Shown piece by piece: positions 1 to 13,100 of a stretch of 64,000 nt of DNA. The notes under the pieces are model-generated. The model did no database searches. It had not been told where the DNA came from and worked only from the letters and a program-made list of their open reading frames with translations. The position numbers were made by a program, and so were the translations under genes. Positions within the stretch are counted from its first letter, which is position 1; every line of letters begins with the position of its first letter. The stretch lies in NCBI GenBank assembly GCA_022818135.1, contig JAFMSR010000019.1:26475195-26539194 (forward strand), in the 5' to 3' direction. This stretch comes from Saxidomus purpurata. Taxonomy: Eukaryota > Mollusca > Bivalvia > Venerida > Veneridae.

Positions 1-2089
1 CAGTTGACGAAATTCAATCCTGAATCCGAATTAGTGTTTAGCTAGGAAGGTTTGGGTTCCATTTAGCAATATGGTATGTCATCTGAGAACAATCCGTGGA
101 CCTATTTCATTTCTAAAATATCAAACCCTGTGAAAACTCAATTAATTAAAGGTTATGTAGATTTCTTTCTCCCGGTCTTAATTGATAAAACTTTAATATA
201 TACATTACGTTCTAAACTTGTATACTGATTATCTTGGTAATCTGGCTCAGGTTCGGATATTTCAAGCTGATGAGTGTTCTGGCTGAAATACATTGAATAA
301 ATACACGTTGAACGTAAATGTATTAACTACTCAATGACGTTAACGGACGTTGATCTGATATATTTACTGCTGTATGACATTGATAGACGTTTATCTGCAA
401 TGGAATCACAGTTGCCCTTGTGGAGTTAAATATAATGTCTGATAGAAAAGTCTTGAGATGTTTTAACTTTGAACATGTACACGTTTTTTTTTCCAATTTG
501 TTACAGCCTTACGTTTTGTTAAGTTTCAATTGTACATATTAATTAGGTAAACACCATTGTATCAAGGCATGTGTCTCCAATTTAAACTGATACTCCGGTT
601 TAAATTGACAATCAGGTTTTCAAGCCAAATGCTTTTTATGCAATTGATTTATATTCATAGAACAAAGAATTTTTCAAAAGTAATAACAAAAAAATATTCA
701 TTTATGCATCATCCTTATTTGTATTTAATATAGTCAAAATTGAAATGGTGGCCAATATTATTCATTTCATATAGTCAAAAGACACGTTTTCAAAGACTTT
801 ATTAAATGTGTTGAAGCATCCTTTTCAACCTATTTTGAAGGGTTATATGACTTTAGAAGTCAACTCCTATATAATTGATTGTTTACAGTTTGTCTGGCCA
901 TTAACTTCCAGATCAATATAACTCGCATCAAATGGTTGGCCAGAATACATTTTGACATTTTGATCGGGGAGTTCTCGGTAACTAAAGGGATGAAGTTAAG
1001 CTTCACAGTTTGCAGGGATTTGCATAAAACAGTTGTTGTGGTTTGACGTACGTAGGTTTAGGGATATGACCATATTCACTAATGTTTGTATAAGTCCTTG
1101 ATACATGTACATTGCTCACGGGGTAAAGTTGGACTTGAGACTCTGCAATGGTACACGGCATCATATAACTTTTCAATTATCATCGGCATTGATTTTTGTT
1201 ACAGAACTTTTCAAACAATCTTAAATCTTTACATACGCTTAACATGTTAGAAAGATAAAGAAAGAATTTATTTAGTTGGCGTACCAGAATATAAATATAT
1301 CTGGATAATAAAATGAACTTATAAGTATCAAGGATACTAAAGCAGCTCTCGTTTCTGCGCAAAACCTTTTTAATAATGTAACTGTTCCGTTTCGATATAC
1401 ACTTTAATAAACGTATAAATTGTTTTGACTTAATCATTACAGAGATGTAAGTAATAGCTTACAGTTGACATGCCATGTTAAATAAAAACTTATGTACTGT
1501 ATATAAATTCATCATCTGGATATGCTATTTTGGCAGAGTTATACTATCACACATCTTTTGCTGACTGAACTTATATAACGAGAAGGTCATGATGGCCTTA
1601 TATTGCTCACTGTATGCAGTACTATATATAAAAACAAGAAAGTAAGTCACCGTCAGCCATTATCGAAATTAAAACTGCAAGTAAGTCTATAAAAATATTC
1701 CAAACTTCAATGAATAGGCTTCATGAAATAGAAATTATGTCTGTATGTCAAGGTCAGCCAATGTCAAAATTTAAATTTGCATGCCAAAAAATACTTATAG
1801 CTTAAATTCCATTGCACTACTTTTAAAAGCTGGAACATAGACCAGTAGGTGAAGTGATCCGGAGTTTGAACCTAGTAGGGTAGGTAGGTCTAAACCAACC
1901 TCACTATTTCGTTTAAGAATGATAGGATTGGCCATTCTCCAGTTTAAGAACGAAATTGCTCTATCTTTGACCTTTGACCCAGTGATCTAAATGTTTTCAA
2001 ACGTCATATACGGGTTAATATTACTCTGTCTATTAAGTCTGACGATGCTGTGCCGAACGGTTCTCGAACTAGCGACTGTATCTCATGTA
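1..2089. other. Left-edge sequence, no gene recognised
   Basis: AT-rich non-coding DNA. I find no ORF with recognisable domains and no convincing exon on either strand. It lies downstream of the minus-strand EGF gene, so part may be 3' UTR if transcription runs through the minisatellite. Confidence 0.4.
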
Positions 2090-3983
2090 TTAGTCCTACC
2101 TTTTCATACAGAACAAGCGCCCGTCTTCATGACCCTTCCCCTCTGTATCAATATTACCTATGCCTACAGAGAGAGTCCCCGCTTTTACGACTGTCCATCA
2201 TGTATTAGTCCTTCTTATGCCTACAGAGAGAGTCCCCGCCATTACGACTGACCACCATGTATTAGTATTACATATGCCTACAGAGACAGTCCCCGCTATT
2301 ACGACTGACCATCATGTATTAATCCTACCTATGCCTACAGAGAGAGTCCCCGCTATTACGACTGTCCATCATGTATTAGTATTACCTACGCCTACAGAGA
2401 GAGTCCCCGCTATTACGACTGTCCATCATGTATTAGTATTACCTACGCCTACAGAGAGAGTCCCCGCTATTACGACTGTCCATCATGTATTAGTATTACC
2501 TATGCCTACAGAGAGACAGTCCCCGCTATTACGACTGTCCATCATGTATTAGTATTACCTATGCCTACAGAGAGACAGTCCCCGCTATTACGACTGTCCA
2601 TCATGTATTAGTATTACCTATGCCTACAGAGAGAGTCTCCGCTATTACGACTGTCCATCATGTATTAGTATTACCTACGCCTACAGAGAGACTCCCCGCT
2701 ATTACGACTGTCCATCATGTATTAGTATTACCTACGCCTACAGAGAGAGTCCCCGCTATTACGACTGTCCATCATGTATTAGTATTACCTATGCCTACAG
2801 AGAGAGTCCCCGCTATTACGACTGTCCATCATGTATTAGTATTACCTACGCCTACAGAGAGAGTCCCCGCTATTACGACTGTCCATCATGTATTAGTATT
2901 ACCTAGGCCTACAGAGAGACAGTCCCCGCTATTACGACTGTCCATCATGTATTAGTATAACATATACCTACAGAGAGAGTCCCCGCTATTACGACTGTCC
3001 ATCATGTATTAGTATTACCTATGCCTACAGAGAGAGTCCCCGCTATTACGACTGTCCATCATGTATTAGTATTACCTATGCCTACAGAGAGAGTCCCCGC
3101 TATTACGACTGTCCATCATGTATTAGTATTACCTACGCCTACAGAGAGACTCCCCGCTATTACGACTGTCCATCATGTATTAGTATTACCTACGCCTACA
3201 GAGAGACTCCCCGCTATTACGACTGTCCATCATGTATTAGTATTACCTACGCCTACAGAGAGACTCCCCGCTATTACGACTGTCCATCATGTATTAGTAT
3301 TACCTACGCCTACAGAGAGAGTCCCCGCTATTACGACTGTCCATCATGTATTAGTATTACCTACGCCTACAGAGAGACTCCCCGCTATTACGACTGTCCA
3401 TCATGTATTAGTATTACCTACGCCTACAGAGAGACTCCCCGCTATTACGACTGTCCATCATGTATTAGTATTACCTACGCCTACAGAGAGACTCCCCGCT
3501 ATTAGGACTGTCCATCATGTATTAGTATTACCTACGCCTACAGAGAGAGTCCCCGCTATTACGACTGTCCATCATGTATTAGTATTACCTACGCCTACAG
3601 AGAGAGTCCCCGCTATTACGACTGTCCATCATGTATTAGTATTACCTACGCCTACAGAGAGACTCCCCGCTATTACGACTGTCCATCATGTATTAGTATT
3701 ACCTATGCCTACAGAGAGAGTCCCCGCTATTACGACTGTCCATCATGTATTAGTATTACCTACGCCTACAGAGAGACTCCCCGCTATTACGACTGTCCAT
3801 CATGTATTAGTATTACCTATGCCTACAGAGAGAGTCCCCGCTATTACGACTGTCCATCATGTATTAGTACTACCTATGCCTACATAGAGAACCCCGCGTC
3901 CATGATTCTTCCCCTCTGTATCAATTTTACCTATTACTATAGAGAGAGTCGCCGCTTTTGCGACTGTCCATCATTTATTAGTA
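2090..3983. repeat. 57-bp minisatellite, about 31 units, abutting the EGF gene stop codon
   Basis: The unit (core TACAGAGAGAGTCCCCGC, then ATTACGACTGTCC) recurs from about 2160 to 3890, with degenerate units on both flanks (2090-2160 and 3890-3990). Units differ by point changes such as GAGAGAGTCC/GAGAGACTCC. A few carry two extra bases (GAGAGACAGTCC). Since 57 is a multiple of three, two plus-strand frames stay open over many units, but this is a side effect of unit length and not a gene. On the minus strand every unit has AGGTAATACTAATA, which matches the end of the EGF gene around its stop codon. The array therefore probably grew from that gene's last exon and would sit in its 3' UTR. Confidence 0.9.
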
Positions 3984-4134
3984 TTACCTCTGATTATATC
4001 GAGAGCTATCACTATCATATATATTTCTCATGTATCGATTAGCCGGAAAGGAATTGTCAACGGTTTTTACATCGCTAGAGTCCATGTGTCGCTTTAAGAT
4101 CTTCTCTGCTTTCTTTATCTTTGCTGTTCTCCAT
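3984..4134 (-). CDS. EGF gene, last exon: basic cytoplasmic tail and stop
   Basis: The acceptor is GGCTAAATATAG and the exon enters in phase 2, completing an Arg codon with the transmembrane exon. It reads WRTAKIKKAEKILKRHMDSS, then continues to NRYMRNIYDSDSSRYNQR and TAA. The juxtamembrane part is Lys/Arg-rich, as expected for the cytosolic side, and three tyrosines lie near the end. The stop codon and last codons overlap a degenerate unit of the neighbouring 57-bp minisatellite. Confidence 0.75.
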
Positions 4135-7100
4135 CTATATTTAGCCAACGTTTATATTAGTGTGTATATATGTAAATGTAAAATTACTTTTAAAACTTTT
4201 ACATCTAGTAAGATTTTTAAGAGAATAAATCATATACACGGACGTAAATAGTTTACGCGTCTCCGATTTGTTTCTTTTCTAAAATGCAACCGAAATTATA
4301 TGACAATGTTACAGTAATAATTGTTACAGTAAGAATCGCAAATTACAAAATAAATATTGTTTGTTCAAATTAAGATCGGCATATTTAATATTTGTAAGTC
4401 ATTATGCATTACACGATGCTTACAAAACTAAAAGCGTTATTATATTATTGGCCTGGATATGTTTAACTGTGCATGTGCCTGCGCTACATATTTACCTACT
4501 CACGGTCTCGAACAACTTACTTTACGCCATCTTACCTGCATACTCCACATATGACACAAGCGAGAATTAAAACCAATCCTCCCAAGCTGCTTCCCATAGC
4601 AATTAACGTCGTCTGCTTCTCTGTATTATAAATATATGACATTATTTATCAAACCAATACTGTCTTAAAAAGGGACACCCTAACACTGTATTTTGAAATG
4701 ACTTGAAGGATATAAGTAATGATGAAATGGAAAAAAATGTTCCCAAAATGAGCCGAAAAAGAAGCAGCAACATCTGGTAATTGAAACACTATCTACAATG
4801 TACACTTGCTGATTAGATTCTCATTATACAATTAATGTATTCAATGAACGTAAAATGGTAAATAATTATAATTTTGAGGAACAAAATTTATCGAAAAATG
4901 CCTAAAGTTATAACAAATATGCAATATGTAGTGGCCTTATGCAATAAATCGCTTGTACAACAACTTCTTAATAATAGAACGTTAAACGATACTGCGATAT
5001 TATTGAAACGTGGGTTTTACTGATGATGACTGAAATGTATAGCTTAAAATTTTAGATTAAATAATAGAAACTGACTGAAAGAGTAAATCAATAAACGCTT
5101 ATACTCTAAAAGTAAACTCCTTCAGTAACGAAACGATTATGGACCATTTAAATTTGTTCCTTACATCAAAAGTATGTTATACCCTTATATAGTGTTCATA
5201 CAAAATAAAAAAGGACTACAATTGGGGTAAGATATGTTTCTAATATACAGAATTATGTTATAAGTGGATTCGTTATATACGGAGTTTACTGTAATTAGCT
5301 AAAATACATACTAAATCTAAGGCATGACCTTATTTGAATGTGCACGGCCATTAAGAAAGCGATATCACCTAGTTACCTAGGTTTTTGTTCAAGATAAACC
5401 TTGAAAACTTGTGATTACCATTTATTATACAATGTATTTAATGTTAACACAGATTCACACAAATAACTTAGAACAAGATTGTCTTTACTTATTTCTTCAA
5501 ATATACGGATACCTTTGCTATCAGACGCTTTTACTATAACACTAAGATTGCACGACATAAACCTTTGAATACCACTGGCTAACAGAAGAATATGTATGCT
5601 AAACTATGTGATATTTATAAATAGATCATACATCTGCATTTTTAAATAGGTAAATATACTAAATATACAAAACGGTAAAGAACAAATATACAAGACGAAA
5701 TTGTAACAACGTTCAACAGTTCCCAAAAGTGAGTGATAACTTACTTTTGTATACAATGTCAGTTTCAGTACAATAGTCTCCTATTCGCCCTTTTCGGCAG
5801 CTGCAAATTAAAAGAAAACTTTTAAATAATTGGAAAGAAGTCAACTGGAAATTTAAGTGGATGAATGATTCTTTCAATTTTTAAAACATTTACTAACTGT
5901 TAATTTACACATCATTACACGCTTTTTAATTGAACAAATATTGACAAAGGTACAGAATAAACAAAATCGTGATTTTACCTGCATATATAACCATCACCAT
6001 TGTCCCAATGCGAGCAAGTTGAGGTTTCGTGGCATTTTGAATTCTGACACGGATCTACAAGTAGAAAAGCAATTGATCCGTAAAATCATCAGTATGTGTA
6101 GCACTGTATCATTAAAATTTGATGAATGTAACGTACGGAATTAACCAGTTTCTGAGTTAAAACTGTATACTCTGTCTGCATACGAACACTCCAGAAGTTG
6201 ATTGTATTGTTATGAAATGCAATTGGACACAATTACAAAAAGATAACTTCTGCCTCTTCTCACAATTGGTAACTAGGTACAGTAAAACGCATTCCTTCGG
6301 ACCATTTAAATTTGTTTTTGATATCAAGAGTACTTTATATTTGTATATAGCATTTTCATATTAATACAGAAAGAAAAGATTCGGGCCCAGCTAATGTGTT
6401 CCTTATATCCGAAATTTCGCTATATCCGGAGTCGTTATATACGCAGTTAAAAGTACATGTAGTTTTACAAATAGTGCTAATCATGAAGTGAAAAACGATC
6501 AACGCGGAACACTGTAAAAGATGAAACAAGGTCAATGTGACATCTTGAAAACTGCATTATATCAAAATACCTATACAGCTCGTCCGTGATTTCCTTTGGG
6601 GGTATTTTGTGGTACAGTAACAGTGCATTTGCCCATTTGTACTAACACAAGTTGTAGTTGTTCGATCGCAATCATTCTTATATGTTTCACATATTGCGCT
6701 GTTGTTCTTCGTTCGTATTTGGGCAAATTGTAAAGTTAAACTACCGATCGTGTCGTTGCATTTTACTGTTTGATTGACGCAGCTGTGGCCTTTACTGTAC
6801 ACTGTTTCAACCTTATTTAGGTCATCTGTTGTCTTTTCTGCTGTGGTGTGAACGATGTATTCGATGTTGATATCTTGCTGCTTGGTGATAGACCTCTTCC
6901 GTCTAAGTAAAATAAGAAGCTTCATTGTAATTCAGTGTAATTCAATAGAACCATTGTTAAATTTTCTGAATTAGCGTTTGGTGTTGATGAATAAGAAACA
7001 CATGAGCTTGAGTTTAAAATCGTATTTCCACGATTTGAAAAAGTCAGAGAAATAAATACATACACGTTTGACTGCAACATTGACTGCGACGAAACTGATA

Positions 7101-10100
7101 ACGTTTATTTAACGTTACTATCTTCTTCTTTGTATGTGTTCTTCCATTAACTGTAAATTTGCATTTGTCCAACTTACAGATAGAATGAATTACCTTGTAG
7201 TTTCGGGGAGACCTGTAATTTTCAATATTTCTATCCAAACGCTCGAATCATCGAGAGCCTCTACGTACATGGCCACGATCTGAAAAAGGAGTTTAATTTG
7301 TTAATGAGGTAAATATGGTAAGATGTATTAAAATTGATACGTATTTCTTGACGGGTCTTTATCTATTATATGGCTTATCACAAAGACTACAATATGTACA
7401 AACGACTGAAAGTTTTACAACTAGCAACTGGCATATATATAATGTAGCTTTGGAAAAATTGTTTAATGTGTTAACCTTTTTTTGGATGGCTTTTTTTATT
7501 TCACCGACATCTGTGCTCTTACCAGATAACGAAAAGCTAACTGACGCTACGTACTGATAGTCACCTGAAACAAAGGTAACGGATTTCATTTTTTATATTC
7601 ATAGAAAGGGTCCGCTGCCAATCAGAATGAAAAGAAATTACACATTGAAAAATGGAGTATTTCCTAAAAAGTGGACATATGGATACAAAAAAACCAAACA
7701 ACAACATTTTAAGCACTGAAAAATGTGTAATCTAACCTTCACACGTTTTGCTTGTTCTATTGATAACATTTTTTTTAATCCATCAGTACATATACATTTC
7801 CAACTACCCACTGTGTTAACACATTCAGTTGCTATCAAACACGATACGTCTTTCAACGTAGTTACACACTCATTGATATTTGAAATTAAAGCATAAATAC
7901 AATATGCATTTACAGCCTGATTTGTGTAATGTACGTTAAACAATGATTTATAATTATACCGTCGAGTAACGTCAAATCGTGGAAGAGTCGTATCCGTGTT
8001 ACCGGAAATGTTAACAAAACCTTGTTTTCTGTCGTCTGTTTGTTTAAACTTAGTTTTGTACGGTCAAGGTAGAAATAGACTGGTTCTATAATGCGTTGCT
8101 CTTAACAGGGGCCATTAATTCGGGATCACTCTTACGTGTTCCTAATGCCCATACAAGTGTTACACATGTTAAGAATTTATAGTTCAATGTCACAGTAATA
8201 TATAATGTTAAATTATCTGCCATGCATAAACCTTCTTGTCTGTCTTAGTAAAATAAACACTTGTTTTACACCTATCAGTTTTTTTTGCAATTGTTTGCTT
8301 CTGCTGTTACAGTAGCTTTACAGCAGTCCACCTCCCATGATAAGGAGGGCTGTTATGTTTAAATGCCTTCTCTGCGAAAGTGAAGATTTTTAATATGAAT
8401 AAAATAGAGAAAATACGTTAATAATATCTGAATAATAGTACCTAACTATATTGAGTTACTTGTTTAAACCCCTTCCAGGGCTTCATAATTAAAACTTTCC
8501 CAAATACCACGGAATGAGGTATACCAGTCTGCACAGAAGGTCATTTCCAGTGCAATATTTAAAAATGTTGTCTTTTCGACAAATTTGCAGTCTAATTATT
8601 TTCTATTGATTCGGATTTAAAGAGGTAAGTTGAATTATTTTATTAGCGGGCCAAATAGCTTATAATTTTATAAGAAGCAGCGCCCACTACCTTACTTAAA
8701 ACACATCCCTTCTTTTGCTGATAACTGCAGCCGTTGCAAACTATCACACGTATATATTTGATTTAAGAAGAGAACGCTGCTTCATAAACTTACTACCTTG
8801 GCATATACAACAAAACAGTTTGTTTGGGAAAAGGCCGTGACTTTATTTTTTCTTTTGTTCATTACAATTCATACTATGACATATAATGCGCTTAATGAGA
8901 ACACTTAAATAAGAGAAGCGTTCCAGCAAAGATGCATGGAAACGAATTAGCACTGCGAGTATGCAGAAGACTTATTTGATAGACAAACGTACTCGCCGAT
9001 CCTATGGTTATCTTTGGTTAGTCTACAGTCATTATATGGAGTTACTTTGTGAAGATTCTGGACTATTGCATTTTAGTGTGTGAGATTTAATTTCTAAGTG
9101 CTCAGGAACATTCAACAACCGGATTTAGACTTTCAAAATGACATTAAACAGGATTAGAATAATTTAGGATATTTGGAACTGTGAATTAGGTATTTTGATT
9201 CTATCTCAACTTTGTGATTTGGATTAAATAAATTTTGTAAAGTTTGTTGCTGGCTTTGTCTTTCTCGCAACGCCTGGCTCGTAACAATTTAAAATAGATG
9301 ATTCCTAAATATTTTAAAGACATTCTGCCAAGACATGCGGATTATCAATATAGCTAAAATAAAACAAAGAAAACCTGTAAATTATTCTTAATTTAAATGG
9401 TTGATGCCAGTTGAGACAATTATATAAATATGTCACACTTTTGGGTTGTATATTAATTTGAAAAAAGGCACATGGTCATAAATTTAACCTTCAGTTCGCT
9501 GAGAAATGGTTATACAGTACATTGGTTTAAGCGTTAAAATACTTGTTCTGCAACACGAATTTAAAACAAAAATTGTATCATAAAAAATAGAATTAAGTAA
9601 TAGGTATTCTTTTCAATGGTAAAATTAATTTGAGGGAAACATAATACACAATTAAATAGTTTTCAAAATTAAGTTTTACACGACATACCTGTACATATGG
9701 CATTGTATCCACTACTTTTAACTGATGAATTTGTAAAGCCGTCGGGGCAGTCGCAATACCAACCACCAACTGTATTTCTGCACTCTCCGCCTTCGCAATA
9801 TGCAGGGCGATGAGTATCTCTACATTCATCGATATCTAAACAAAATTCAGTAACATCAAACCAAAAAGTAGAAATGTATGTATCTCATATAACGGAAAGG
9901 CGACAAGTTATAAAAACCACAATATAAAAGGCGCACATCTAGCCGATATACATTCTCCAAACATAAATAATGTGTTCAATGAACGTAAAATGATTAATAA
10001 ATGTTAATGAATTAAATTCATGTATATCGAAAAATTCCTCATTTTAGTACAAATAATCAACAAAGAGAACTTTTGTAATAAATCGCTATCCACCCATTAA

Positions 10101-13100
10101 TTTTACAAGAACAACTTCTATTATTTATACTTTTGACGTTATTTATTTGACACCATTTTTAGGGAGTGCCTCTTTAAACAACAAAACAACAAAATCAGAA
10201 GTGATTTGTTCTTTTCATAATTTCCATGCTCGTATGAACGTAGTACAGTACGAGAATAGACAGCAAATACCTTCACAAACTCTGTGAGTTTCTGAAATAT
10301 TGTTTGCTAGGTAGCCTTTGAGGCAAGCGCACTTCCATCTTCCAGGTAAATTTTCACAACGTGATGAATTGTTGTCACCTTCACAAGAAAAGTCGCTACT
10401 CTTACATTCGTTTATGTCTGAAAAATAGGTTTAGCAAATTATGGCATTACACATTTTTTTAGCAGAAAAAGTAAAAATGTATATGCAAATTGACGTCTGC
10501 AAAATTCAATAGAGAAGTAAGAGCTAATCAGCAGTTAATTAAACATAAGATATTTACGACGTGGCATTCAGCCGTGAGTTGGGCAAATATGTTTCACTGT
10601 TCTTTGACAAGAACCAGTACACGCTGTATTTGAACACAAAAGTTTCATTTTGTGTAGTGTTTTGGGGGAACAAAGCTACTGAATAAGTCACCCGTATATC
10701 TAAAATTGACGTCTGCTAAATTCAATAGACGAGTAAGAGCTAATCAGTAGTTAACTAAACAGATAAGATATTTTAAGACTTGAGCTGTGAACTTTTTTTC
10801 TTTATTAATAAGCAGTTTACCACAACTTAATTACCTTCGAGCTGCAGTGGCATTCAACCGTGAGTTGGGCAATACTTTTTCTGTTCTTTGACAAGAACCA
10901 GTTCACGCTGCAGGGGAACACTACACTGAATATAATACTCACCTGTACAATTAACGAACGTTTCATTTATTTCATGTTTTTCAAAGCCTGATGGACAATT
11001 ACATTTCCAGCTCCCAGGTATATTAACACAGCTGCCACCATTCGAACAAGTAGCACTATGTTTGCATTCATTTACATCTATAAAGATAAATAATTAATAT
11101 TGTACATGGATATTATAGGTGAGGGTAAAGTGTCCGATAGGTTCATTATTCACTTTTGTAATTCTTCTGAATATATTTATATATAACACAGCTTTTTTTC
11201 TGATAACTCATAAGAAATGGCTCCACAAGAATGTCTAAACGCTCGAAATACGTACGTCAGACTTGTGATATATCAAACTGTAATTGCGCTGTAAGTTAAC
11301 ACTTGATCATTCAAGATAAAACAAATAAAAGTTTTAGGTCAAGTTTAAGCTCCACAGTGAATGGAGCTAAGTGGCCGATAACAAACTACATAGTTCCCCA
11401 AAAAATAAGTATCGTTAAAATGACAAACAATCATGCATTTAAAAACCACAGCTAAAGCAATCTGCCTAGTTATCAACTACGCCCATAAACGGTGTGACAA
11501 GGTTAGTGATGCTTCGATAAAAACGGCTTATAGCGGACAAGCTTTAAGGCAAATTTTCAACAATTTATCGGCAATACTCGAGAGTGCCTGAAAAGATCTG
11601 ATTGATTGTCAAACGTGTTCGAAGTATTTTCTGCATAAACATTACTATGCTTGGTAATGAATGCATTCAAGGTACACAGAAAGGGAGCGTTAAATAGTAA
11701 GGAAAGCTGTCCGACAGCCAACTGAAGCGCAACTCGATAAGTGAACAAAAACATTGAAAACTTAGATCTAATGAGGACACTGTTCTAAAAAATTCCGATA
11801 ATTTAAATGTCTCGATGACATATTTCGAGAAATACAAAAGTCTGTACTGTTGAAACACAATGTCATATGGTGAGAACATGTGCAGCCTGGTCGGGACTCG
11901 AATCCGGGAACCGTCGCATACGGGGCGAATGCACTTCCGACTGAGCTTCAAAGTTACCTATACGCTAATTATCCCTTAATTTTGACAAGTGCCGCCATTT
12001 GAACAAGTATCTAGACGAATATATTCCATTCACTACGTGAAAAAACCATCCATTGCCATCTACTATGTATACCTTTTTTTCCTATCAGGAAGAAGTCGTA
12101 ATGAAAAGTCATTGACCGTGTTGCTTAACAGTTTTTCCATTTATGTTTTGCACTGTGATTATGAAAGACTGGTTGGTAATAAACTGTTTAAACTAACAAC
12201 TATTGCTACCAAAACTGGTCATGATGCTAATAAAATTATAGCATTAGAGAGTATGAAACGCCAAGAAAACTATTCCTCTTTGCTGGCGATTCAGAAATAC
12301 GTGCGTCTCTAGAGACGAGAGTATAAATAGTACAAAATGTTTCATTACGCACGTCTTACAAGTATATTTTGACAAGTGAAAGAAATTCAAAGGAGCAGGC
12401 CGCACTCTAATCTGTAGCAACGAATTTTCAAGTCACATTTTAAGTACTCATATACATTTATTTCGGTTTTGATCGCATCTTCAGGAAAATGCGTTGTCAA
12501 AGTGCGTTTCATTTGTTTGCAATATCTTTGAAAACATACCGCGCTATATGTTTATCATGTCCTTTCGATTTAAAGCCACAATATTTTTCAGAAATGGCAA
12601 TAAATTAATGATAGAGCGGCCACGCAAGTTTGTGAGAATTAAAAGTTTCATAAATGATACAGAATGGTCATATATCTAATATACTTGGACCTTTTCATCT
12701 AAGGGACAAAACAGCCGCTAAACAATATAAAACATCGGAAAATGCGTATATACTAAGGGTGATCGAGAATTAATCGGACTGTTGCTACATATCTCCAACT
12801 ATTCAAAACTTTAATTAGATTTTTCGTACTCACTTAAATATCTTGAGTATCTTGAATAATGTATAAATACATAAAAAGAAATGTTGATGGATGGTCAAGT
12901 AAAGATGGAACATCGCGTTTTGTGATTTTATCGTGCTACTACAAGCTATTCCATTGTAATAAAACAGCTCGGTTAATTCTAGATCATCCCCGTAAACGAA
13001 TGACGTCATTCGGAAAACTGGCGAAGATATATTTGAAATATAGATGACAAGGATTTTGTAAATATTATACAGTTATTGGGTCAATCTTTCATGCAATATA

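Noticed and set aside
2160..3887. Long open frames with a 19-residue repeat
   Set aside because: They follow from a 57-bp tandem unit. Two frames are open at once and 2-bp insertions in some units break them. No start, splice or domain evidence.
2090..3983. CRISPR-like array
   Set aside because: Whole units repeat head to tail with no unique spacers, and the DNA is animal.
7194..7279. Candidate minus-strand exon (IVAMYVEALDDSSVW...)
   Set aside because: Good-looking splice edges but phase 0 in and 2 out, which cannot join its phase-1 neighbours, and no domain match.
9593..9829. Minus-strand open frame overlapping the cbEGF exon
   Set aside because: A shadow frame; the correct frame gives the six-cysteine EGF domain.
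11872..11950. tRNA gene
   Set aside because: A and B boxes are present but the acceptor stem cannot pair, so it fits a SINE. The same reasoning applies at 23.7, 37.8 and 57.5 kb.
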